5,659 nt of DNA, from contig JAAOII010000118.1 of the NCBI GenBank assembly GCA_015163845.1, forward strand, positions 1 to 5,659. The letters run 5' to 3'. Made by a program: the position numbers and the translations under genes. This DNA is from Candidatus Portiera sp. GTDB lineage: Bacteria; Pseudomonadota; Gammaproteobacteria; CBDBNL01; JAAOII01. The notes below the pieces were generated by a model. It ran no database searches. It was not told the DNA's origin and worked only from the letters and a program-made list of their open reading frames with translations. Each line of letters opens with the position of its first letter. The stretch's first letter is position 1. This document shows positions 1 to 5,659 of this stretch, in pieces.

Positions 1-198
1 ACTATTATCCAAATAGCCAACTAAACCACCAAACATTCCCACACCGAAAAAACCATCATTTGCCAAAGCGAAAGAATTAAATATTTTACTATTGCGTGCA
101 TAGCCGACCAAGCCGCCAGCATACCACCAAGTATCCAATGTGCCTTCAACAGATGAATCGTGAATAGTGCTGTTTAACGCATAGCCAGCCAGAATAGC
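1..198 (-). repeat. Start of the GLUG repeat array of module D
   Basis: Residues 1821-1886. Cores are AILAG (184-198, degenerate), GGLVG at 103-117 and GGLVG at 16-30. The array is cut by the window edge. The cores are followed by Tyr (GGLVGYA, GGLVGYL), as in many GLUG proteins and unlike modules A to C. Confidence 0.82.
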
Positions 199-3100
199 AT
201 TGTGGGTATCATAGCCAGTTCTCACATAAGCATTGTATAGTCTTAGATTGCTAACTTTAGCAGCTTGAATACCTCCAAACAAGCCATTGGCGTCACGATC
301 ATAGCCATTTAAGTATAATGCGAATATTACCTTGCCATTACCATCAAATGAACCACGGAAAGGTCCGTCTCTAACACCATCCACGCAAGCAAATAGTGTG
401 GGGTTTCCCAAAGAATCTGTTGGGCAACTACCAATTGGGGTAAAGCCAGCATTAGCAAACCCATCAAAGTTCCAGGTGAGGGTTTCTGTGGCGTCTATAT
501 CCTCTGTTAATTTATAGTGCTTGGTTAGTTGATCGGCAGCAGAAGTTCCATAGAGCCACTCTCCATTCGTATAAGGGGACTCATCTAGTGGGTTGGATAA
601 ATGATCCACCCCAGCAATTGCTTGGAGTTGGTAGATATTGGATATATTATAAGGATCTACGACTGTCCCAGAACCAGTTGCTGAAGTATAATTAGCTATA
701 ATTTGTGCTGACCTTTCCACTAGTATCTCAAGAGTGGCGGAGTCATATATAACTTTGCTTCTGGAAGAAGTGCTAACATCTATATAACTTATCACTTGGA
801 AAACATAAATTCCCTCAGATGGAATATTATTCTGATTGAATGTTATATTTCCTTCAGCGCTTATATCAAATTGATTGCTAATACTTAAACTAATATCAAT
901 ACCAATCATGCTAGTAGTAGAAATAGCCGAATTATTGGCATCAGCAAGAATTGCATAGCCCCTGTTAGAACCACCAGACGCTTGAGGATTGGTAACTACA
1001 TTGCCAACAGGTGCAGAAGTATCCTCGTCTAGATTAACTATGAAAGAGTAATGACTCTGTGGGAATTTAGGTAATACTACATTATCAGTATTACATAACT
1101 CAATAAAATTAGGGTCCGAAGCACACAATTGTTCTATGACATTAGGTAGATAGCTACCGCCATCTGCATTGGCCACCGATAGATGGGGATAGGCAGGAGT
1201 GAGAGAAGTTACGGGGTCAAAAGCCCAAGCAATTTCTCGTAAACCATCGCTAGATGAGCCACCTCCCCAAGATAGACGCGGAAAAATTATATCATCTGCT
1301 GCAAAATCCCCAATAACGGAAGTAATTCTACAATCAATGTTAGGGCAATCATCCAAGTTCCTCCTGAGAAATTGTTGCTTGGCACCAGCAGGAATAGTTT
1401 TTATCCCACTCTGCTCAAGTTCTGAACTTGTATCAGCAAACCAGTAACTATCAATAATGGAATTATCTTCACCAATAGTAAGCCCTACTAAACCACCTCT
1501 ATCATCATTTGTGCTAAATTCTAACCCTCTATATCTAAACTGATTTATATTAGGTACAGCATAAGATCCACTAATACTACCACCATGAATCGTTCCAACT
1601 AACCCACCCGCAGAAGCACCCCTATTATCAAGTTCAATATCTATCCGGTTTGAGATACTATAAACACCATCTAGGTATCCTCCTATTAGCCCCCCCACTA
1701 AACCACCAACTGCTACATTATTTGTCCTAATTATTGTCGTGCTACTCCTTGCCTTCTTATTTAATTTAGTATTAGAGGAGTAGGAATAACGTAGCAGACC
1801 ATTATGAACCAGTCCTACTATGCCACCTCCATAAAAGCCAGGGGCAACTAATGCAGTATTATTAAATTCTACAAGATTAATTTCGCTGTTAATTACATGG
1901 GACTCACTTATGGTGCCTCCATTCATTAAACCAACTAAGCCACCAGTGATATACCAGCCATTTATGGTTGCTTTAGCTAAGCCAACCCCGGTGATAGTAG
2001 CTCCAACATCAATCTGACCAAACAGTCCAACTGGTTGCAATCTTGCACGACCTAATCCAGCTTTATCATTGTCTATAAGTAAATTGGAAATGACAAACCC
2101 CTTGCCGTGAAAACTACCAGTAAAAGGATTTTCAGATAGAGTTCCCGCCCTACAAGTATTATCTGTTCCGCAATCACCGATGGGAATAAAGCTGGCTGGC
2201 GAGCTATGTGTGCTCATAGCATCTATATCATTAGCAAGTTGGTAATGGGCGGTTAGTTGTTCTTTTTTGCTATTACCATAGATAAATTTATTATCAGTGA
2301 ATGCTGAAGAGCTCAATGGTGTTCCCAAATGATCCACCCCAGCAATTGCTTGGAGTTGATAAATATTTTTTATTTTATAGGGATCGTCTTGAGTCCCTGC
2401 TCCATCCAGCCCTGGCGTTTGAATAGCGCTATCATAAAGATCAACAATACCATCATTATCTGCATCATTCCTAGATGCATTAATATAGAATCTCAATATA
2501 ACCGATGCCACATCATAGATAGAATTAGCAGAATTAGTTACCAGCACATCAAATCTATAAGTCCCAGTAGGGGCACTATTCTCTAGTGTGATATTACCAG
2601 ACCCGTCAATAACAGCAATCACTTCTTCTATATTAATAGTTCTATAAATAATCTCTGAAGCAGGGACTGAAGTAGAACTAGCTAATTCCACTTGCCCTAT
2701 AGTAGCTCCAAAATTAAGGGCATCAGATAGGTCGAACTCATATACTTCTTGAGAAAAACTCAGGCGTTCATTTGCATCACAATTCTCCTGTATGCAATGC
2801 TGCTCATAAGGGGTGGGGAAAACTCTCTTATTAGTAGTTGTATCCAAAACATTAAGGCGTGGATAAAAACCTACCGGATCAAAGACCCAAGAAATATCTG
2901 CTCCATTGATAACTCTTGGCCCCCACTTAGAATTAAAACTGACTGAGCCGGGAAATATTCCAACGCAATCTATAGTGTCAGTTGCCCCCACTAAAGCATT
3001 CCCTCCTAAACCACAGGACTGCATTTGCTGTTTGGTAATGTTGAGTAAACCATCTGTTATGGTGCCTTCTGTGCCTAGGTAGTAATTATTGTTGAAATTG

Positions 3101-5659
3101 CCTCCCATATCCCCCATATCTCCAGAAAAATCAGTTATCAGTGGAGTTTCTGAGTAGCTATAACTGGAGTCCGATCTGCTAGTATTAGACAAAGACCCAT
3201 AGATCAAGCCAACATTTCTTAGGACGACTGATGCATTATTAGGTGCTATAAAAGAAGTTCCGCTATAACTTATATCAATCACACTAGATCCGCGGACACT
3301 ACCAATTAGTCCTCCAATATTCTCTAGGTTCTCTAGATTATTAGCAGTAGCCAAAGATATTTCACCAGCCGCAAAAGATGCTTGTAAACTTGAAGATTCC
3401 ATAGCACCGATCAAGCCACCAAAATTACGCCATACTCCACCTACACCGGTAATAGCAACTGAACTATAGGATAGAGTGATATTTGAATCACTCGCCCTGC
3501 CTACCAAGCCACCAACTGCGGCAACACCTGATACAGACCCATTGCTAGAGGATCTACTAATCTCTGAGTTCAAAGATCTACCTACCAAACCACCAACTTT
3601 GGCGCTACCTGATATAGAGCCCCTGCTAGAAGAACTACTAATCTCGGAGTTCAAAGACCTGCCTACCAAACCACCTAGATGACTTGAATTACTTGAGCCA
3701 GAAATCATAACATCAGAAGTAACCTCATATATTTTTGCATTGTTTATAAGTCCAGCAATGGCACCAACATTTTGGACAGAATTAAAAGAATTATTAGTTG
3801 TAATATTGGCAGTTATAACTCCGTCAAGTTTAAAGTTAGCAACACTTCCCCCGTCAAGAGCAGAGAATAAACCTATTCCATCAGTTTGTTTGACATCCAT
3901 ATACAATGAACTTATAGTGTATCCTGCTCCATCAAAGGTTCCTCTAAAGCCACCAATATCATCACTAATATCATTGAGGGGCTGAGGGCATTCAGCCGCA
4001 AAAGCCGAACAATCACCTAGGGGACGCCAACCACGAACATAGCTTTCACCTTTGAGTGCAGTCCTCCATCCTCTGGTTGCCGAAGCATCTATATCTTCAG
4101 CTAAAACATAATACTTCGTGAGCTGGTTGGCTGCATTATCTCCATAAAGCCATGAATTACTGGTATGTTGAGATTTATTTAATGGAGTTCCTTCATGATC
4201 AAAACCAGATATTGCTTGGAGTTGGTAAATATTTTTTATAACATATGGATCACCTTGAGTCCCTTCTCCATCTGTCCCGCTGACTCCCATCGCAGTATCA
4301 TAAAGATCAACAATACCATCATCATCTGCATCAGGTATGAATTTATTATCCAAGAATCTAACTATTACCGATGCCACATCATAGATAGAATTAGCAGAAT
4401 TAGTTACCAACACATCAAATCTATGAGTCCCGCTAACATCACCTTGGTTGAGTGTAATCATTCCATTCGTTGTATCAATAGCAAATATTGTTTCCTGATT
4501 AATAATTCTATAAATGGCTCCCGAATCAGGAATAGCTGAAACCTGTCCTATCATATCTCCTAGATTGGAGTTGCCAGATATATTGAATTCATATACTTCT
4601 TGAGAAAAACTCAGGCGTTCAGCGACATTACAATCCCCCTGAATGCAATGTTGCTCATAAGGGGTTGGGAAAACTCCCTCACCAGTAGTTAGGTCAAAAG
4701 CATTAAGACGTGGATAAAAATCTACTGGATCAAAGATCCAAGTTACATCTACTCCATTAATAACTCTTGGTCCCCAATCAGAGCTAATACTGACAGTGCC
4801 GGGAAATATTCCAGTGCAATTTATAGTATCACTGACTCCATCTAAAGCATTCCCTCCTAAACCACAGGACTGCATTTGTTGTTTGGTAATACTGAATAGA
4901 CCATCTGTTATGGTGCCTTCTGTGCCTAGGTAGTAATTATTGATAAAATTGCCTTCCATAGCTCCCATATCTCCAGAAAAATTAGTTGTCCGCGGGGTTT
5001 CTGAGTAGCTATAACTGGAGTCCGATCTACTAGCTGACGACAAAGACCCATAGATCAAGCCAACATTTCTTAGGACGACTGATGCATTAGTAGGTGCTAT
5101 AAAAGAAGTTCCACTATAACTTATATCAATCACACTAGAGCCGCTTGCCCCACCAATTAGTCCTCCTATATTCTCTAGTTTGTTAGCTGCAGCAGCCAAA
5201 GATATTTCACCAACCGCAAACGATGCTTGTAAGTTTGAAGATTCCATAGCACCGATCAAGCCACCAAAATTACGCCAGGTCTCACCTGTTCCGCCTGTTC
5301 CATTGAAGCCAGTAATAGCAGCTGAGCTATAAGATAGAGTTATGTTTGAATCACTCGCCCTGCCTACCAAGCCACCAACTGCGGCAACACCTGATACAGA
5401 CCCCTTGCTAGAGGATCTACTAATCTCTGATCCCGAAGATTCACCTACCAAACCACCAACTTTGGCGCTACCTGATATAGAGCCCCTGCTAGAGGATCTA
5501 CTAATCTCGGAGTTCAAAGATCTACCTACCAAACCACCTAGATGACTTGAATTACTTGAACCAGAAATCATAACATCAGAAGTAACCTCATATATTTTTG
5601 CATTGTTTATAAGTCCAGCAATGGCACCAACATTTTGGACAGAATTAAAAGAATTATTA
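1..5659 (-). CDS. Giant modular GLUG-repeat / cadherin-like surface protein, partial at both ends
   Basis: One minus-strand frame is open through the whole window: 1,886 complete codons with no stop, and base 5659 as the third base of the previous codon. No start can be chosen because the N-terminus is upstream of 5659 and the C-terminus is beyond position 1. The translation is a series of modules, each with a head (IYQLQAI ... D-I-D-A ... F-D-G), GLUG repeats (GGLVG or GGLIG), a tail ending YPRL or YPHL, a cadherin-like domain and, in two of three cases, a D-x-D-x-D-G loop. Such modules are known from large exported bacterial proteins. A cell-surface or secreted structural or adhesive role is inferred, not shown: no signal peptide, membrane segment, anchor or catalytic motif is visible. 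Length differences between modules are whole codons, which supports translation. No enzyme function can be assigned. The exact family member and organism are not recognised. Confidence 0.94.
199..636 (-). other. Head domain of module D
   Basis: Residues 1675-1820. It opens IYQLQAIAGVDHLSNPL, then W-L-Y-G, Q-L-T-K-H-Y and E-D-I-D-A. The PIGSC...C loop has cysteines at residues 1745 and 1758, thirteen apart, against six or seven in the other heads. It closes with F-R-G-S-F-D-G-N-G (334-360) and G-L-F-G-G (271-285). Confidence 0.78.
718..1062 (-). other. Cadherin-like domain of module C
   Basis: Residues 1533-1647, about 115 aa and the longest of the three. It has Y-S-F-I-V near the start, P-V-G-N-V-V, F-D-I-S-A-E-G-N-I-T-F as the diagnostic turn, and Y-V-F-Q-V-I-S before a final L-E-I-L-V strand. 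Identity with A and B is low, so assignment rests on this pattern and its matching place in the module. Confidence 0.6.
1177..1452 (-). other. Post-GLUG tail of module C
   Basis: Residues 1403-1494. It begins DSYWFADTSS, has KQQFLRRNL where A and B have KQQMQS, then a close cysteine pair at residues 1438 and 1443, and ends W-A-F-D-P-V ... AYPHL. The motif order matches A and B although little else does. A second cysteine pair (1512 and 1522) follows before the cadherin-like domain. Confidence 0.7.
1453..1944 (-). repeat. GLUG repeat array of module C
   Basis: Residues 1239-1402. Cores are GGLVG at 1930-1944, GGIVG at 1813-1827, the double GGLVGGLIGG at 1678-1707, and GGLVG at 1594-1608 and 1483-1497. 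Spacing between cores is 39, 40, 33 and 37 residues, longer and less regular than the 27-residue repeats of A and B. Loops carry charged stretches such as NKKARSS (1735-1755), unlike the Ser-rich loops of A and B. Confidence 0.84.
1945..2364 (-). other. Head domain of module C
   Basis: Residues 1099-1238. It opens IYQLQAIAGVDHLGTPL, then F-I-Y-G, Q-L-T-A-H-Y and N-D-I-D-A. A PIGDC...C loop follows, with cysteines at residues 1163 and 1169. It closes with G-S-F-H-G-K-G and G-L-F-G-Q. The histidine replaces the usual Asp of the F-D-G turn seen in B and D. Confidence 0.77.
2431..2466 (-). other. Aspartate-rich calcium-type loop, end of module B
   Basis: Residues 1065-1076 read DADNDGIVDLYD, the same as the loop of A except for one Asp to Asn change at a non-ligand position. 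It joins the cadherin-like domain of B to the head of C and is followed by the linker GTQDDPYKIKN. Confidence 0.75.
2479..2763 (-). other. Cadherin-like domain of module B
   Basis: Residues 966-1060. It starts LSFSQEVYEF as in A, then I-G-Q-V and V-I-D-G-S-G-N-I-T-L, and ends with the same R-F-D-V-L-V-T-N-S-A-N-S-I-Y-D-V-A-S-V-I strands. The middle of the domain has diverged from A by substitution and a small length change, while both ends stay nearly identical. Confidence 0.68.
2851..3090 (-). other. Post-GLUG tail of module B
   Basis: Residues 857-936. It has the same motifs as the tail of A: NNYYLGTEG, TKQQMQSCGLGG, W-V-F-D-P-V and FYPRLN. The cysteines are at 882 and 898 here, with the following pair at 955 and 960. 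Alignment with A across this part needs no gap (constant offset of 1,851 bases). Confidence 0.75.
3196..3771 (-). repeat. GLUG repeat array of module B
   Basis: Residues 630-821. Cores are GGLVG at 3661-3675, 3580-3594 and 3499-3513, and GGLIG at 3406-3420 and 3301-3315. A degenerate GAIAG precedes them and VGLIYG follows. The first three cores are exactly 81 bases apart. The first two repeats share the same GGLVGRSLNSEIS text, whereas in module A the second repeat reads GGLVGESSGSEIS. Confidence 0.88.
3598..3796 (-). repeat. Near-identical direct repeat, copy 2 (pairs with 5461-5659)
   Basis: This is the module B counterpart of the stretch at the window end, 1,863 bases (621 codons) away. 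Of the five differences from copy 1, two next to each other (3631 and 3634) change one Arg to Ser in a serine run. Confidence 0.93.
3841..4230 (-). other. Head domain of module B
   Basis: Residues 477-606. It starts IYQLQAISGFDHEGTPL, then W-L-Y-G, Q-L-T-K-Y-Y, a D-I-D-A motif and a PLGDC...C loop (cysteines at residues 550 and 557). It ends with F-R-G-T-F-D-G-A-G-Y and G-L-F-S. In known GLUG proteins this leader (PY.I, then Y.L..DID, then F.G.FDG.G, then GLF) precedes the repeats and probably caps a beta-solenoid. That structural role is inferred. Confidence 0.8.
4297..4332 (-). other. Aspartate-rich calcium-type loop, end of module A
   Basis: Residues 443-454 read DADDDGIVDLYD. The D-x-D-x-D-G-x-x-D-x-x-D spacing matches thrombospondin type 3 and dockerin-like calcium-binding loops. 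It sits between the cadherin-like domain and the next head. It probably stiffens the joint when calcium is bound; that role is inferred. Confidence 0.75.
4348..4614 (-). other. Cadherin-like domain of module A
   Basis: Residues 349-437, about 89 aa. It reads LSFSQEVYEF at the start, I-G-Q-V, Y-R-I-I, then F-A-I-D-T-T-N-G-M-I-T-L and a closing R-F-D-V-L-V ... A-S-V-I-V strand pair. The F-x-I-D-x-x-x-G-x-I-x-L turn is typical of bacterial cadherin-like repeats. Canonical D-x-N-D-x-P linker calcium ligands are not seen. A related immunoglobulin-like fold is possible. Confidence 0.68.
4702..4941 (-). other. Post-GLUG tail of module A
   Basis: Residues 240-319. It runs from NNYYLGTEG through TKQQMQSCGLGG to W-I-F-D-P-V and FYPRLN. 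This corresponds to the tail that closes GLUG arrays in other proteins: a Y-W or Y-Y start, a T...QM motif, then W followed by YP.L. Two cysteines (residues 265 and 281) bracket a variable loop, and a second pair follows just after the tail (338 and 343). Confidence 0.75.
5047..5634 (-). repeat. GLUG repeat array of module A
   Basis: Residues 9-204. Clear cores are GGLVG at 5524-5538, 5443-5457 and 5362-5376, and GGLIG at 5251-5265 and 5152-5166. Degenerate members are GAIAG (5614-5628) at the start and VGLIYG at the end. Core spacing is 30, 27, 27, 37 and 33 residues. Between cores the pattern is an I-x-x-S strand, then a G-S-I/V-S-G strand, as expected for the GLUG motif. These repeats are usually pictured as coils of a beta-solenoid. 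Confidence 0.88.
5461..5659 (-). repeat. Near-identical direct repeat, copy 1 (pairs with 3598-3796)
   Basis: Aligned without gaps to 3598-3796, this 199-base stretch differs at five positions, and its last 136 bases at only two. It encodes the degenerate first repeat and first full GLUG repeat of module A. The match reaches the end of the window, so the repeat continues upstream of it. Confidence 0.93.

Larger units (their letters stand above)
1..636 (-). repeat. Module D (N-terminal part, 212 aa)
   Basis: Residues 1675-1886, starting at the IYQLQAI motif at 616-636 and running off the window. It contains a full head and the first GLUG repeats. The tail, cadherin-like domain and any further modules would lie beyond position 1. 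The head keeps the motifs of B and C (W-L-Y-G, Q-L-T-K-H-Y, D-I-D-A, F-R-G-S-F-D-G-N-G). Its spacing between the two head cysteines is longer than in the others. Confidence 0.87.
637..2364 (-). repeat. Module C (complete, diverged, 576 aa)
   Basis: Residues 1099-1674, bounded by the IYQLQAI motifs at 2344-2364 and 616-636, which are 1,728 bases (576 codons) apart. It keeps the same order of domains as B, but outside the head motif the sequence is strongly diverged. The F-D-G of the head is F-H-G (2104-2112), the GLUG repeats are irregularly spaced, the tail has Y-W where A and B have Y-Y, and the calcium-type loop before the next module is absent. It looks like an older copy than A and B. Confidence 0.87.
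2365..4230 (-). repeat. Module B (complete, 622 aa)
   Basis: Residues 477-1098, taken from its IYQLQAI motif (4210-4230) to just before the next one. This is the only complete module of the A/B type. It contains, in order: head, five clear GLUG repeats with degenerate ones at each end, post-GLUG tail, cysteine-pair loop, cadherin-like domain, D-A-D-N-D-G loop and linker. Compared with A it has two extra residues in a LENLEN duplication near 3316-3340. It has six fewer residues in the glycine-rich loop near 3433-3465. Its cadherin-like domain is longer by five residues overall. Confidence 0.9.
4231..5659 (-). repeat. Module A (C-terminal part of the most N-terminal module seen)
   Basis: Residues 1-476. 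The head of this module lies upstream of the window, so it begins just before its GLUG array. It contains the array, the post-GLUG tail, a cysteine-pair loop, a cadherin-like domain, a calcium-type loop and the linker reading GTQGDPYVIKN. It is the close duplicate of module B. The offset between matching bases is 1,866 at the 3' linker, 1,851 through the tail and 1,863 in the first GLUG repeats. Similarity runs right to the window edge, so the missing head of A is probably close to that of B. Confidence 0.9.

Noticed and set aside
332..517. Short plus-strand open frame of 61 codons
   Set aside because: It lies opposite the head of module D, has no recognisable domain, and is much shorter than the continuous minus-strand frame with clear motifs.
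1199..1447. Plus-strand open frame of 82 codons
   Set aside because: It is antisense to the tail of module C, whose motifs are recognisable. The plus-strand translation has no family likeness.
3499..3675. Regular 81-base periodicity that might suggest a CRISPR array or non-coding satellite
   Set aside because: There are no alternating repeats and unique spacers of CRISPR size. The period equals 27 codons in the open frame and matches the GLUG repeat.
3476..3682. Plus-strand open frame with repeated LPTKPPT, also present at 5342-5545
   Set aside because: The proline-rich repeat is the antisense reading of GGLVG cores (ggtttggtagg read backwards). It repeats only because the GLUG coding sequence repeats.
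4195..4539. Plus-strand open frame of 114 codons, with a similar one at 2329-2586
   Set aside because: These two resemble each other because they are shadows of the duplicated cadherin-like and linker regions of A and B. Neither shows protein motifs of its own.
1..5659. Possible pseudogene, frameshift, RNA gene or insertion sequence
   Set aside because: Every codon of the minus frame was read and no stop was found. No tRNA-like or rRNA-like stretch, transposase motif or inverted terminal repeat was noticed.
2365..5659. Calling module boundaries as separate genes
   Set aside because: The frame continues unbroken through each junction with no stop, start region or intergenic gap, so modules are parts of one protein.

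Overview
The whole 5,659-base window lies inside one protein-coding gene on the minus strand. Reading the reverse complement with codons ending at positions 1-3, 4-6 and so on gives 1,886 uninterrupted sense codons. There is no start, stop, ribosome binding site, promoter or terminator in view, so both ends of the protein lie outside. Residue numbers below count from the first complete codon (5656-5658).

The product is a very large modular repeat protein of the kind that carries GLUG motifs (glycine-rich GGLVG/GGLIG repeats). Parts of four copies of one module are visible, from N- to C-terminus: A (4231-5659, its beginning missing), B (2365-4230, complete, 622 aa), C (637-2364, complete, 576 aa) and D (1-636, its end missing). 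A complete module has this order: (1) a head with IYQLQAI, a D-I-D motif, a cysteine pair and usually an F-D-G motif; (2) an array of GLUG repeats; (3) a post-GLUG tail with a Y-Y or Y-W motif and a YPRL/YPHL motif; (4) a second cysteine-pair loop; (5) a cadherin-like beta-sandwich; (6) an aspartate-rich calcium-type loop and a G-T-x-x-D-P-Y linker into the next head. Modules A and B are very similar at the nucleotide level (134 of 136 bases identical over the last stretch of the window). Module C and the head of D are diverged, and the calcium-type loop is absent between C and D.

The protein is rich in Ser, Gly, Asn, Asp and Thr. All 18 cysteines fall in nine close pairs, and lysine is scarce in the repeats. 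This suggests an exported, disulfide-bonded, elongated surface or secreted protein, perhaps an adhesin. That role is inferred from architecture: the secretion signals and any anchoring or effector domain would be at the unseen ends.

The organism cannot be named from this fragment. Base composition is AT-leaning (roughly 40% GC by eye). A long intronless frame with GLUG, cadherin-like and D-x-D-x-D-G modules fits a bacterium, most plausibly a Gram-negative aquatic one, but this is a weak inference. There are no RNA genes, mobile elements, CRISPR arrays or intergenic regions. The short plus-strand open frames are antisense shadows of the repeats.
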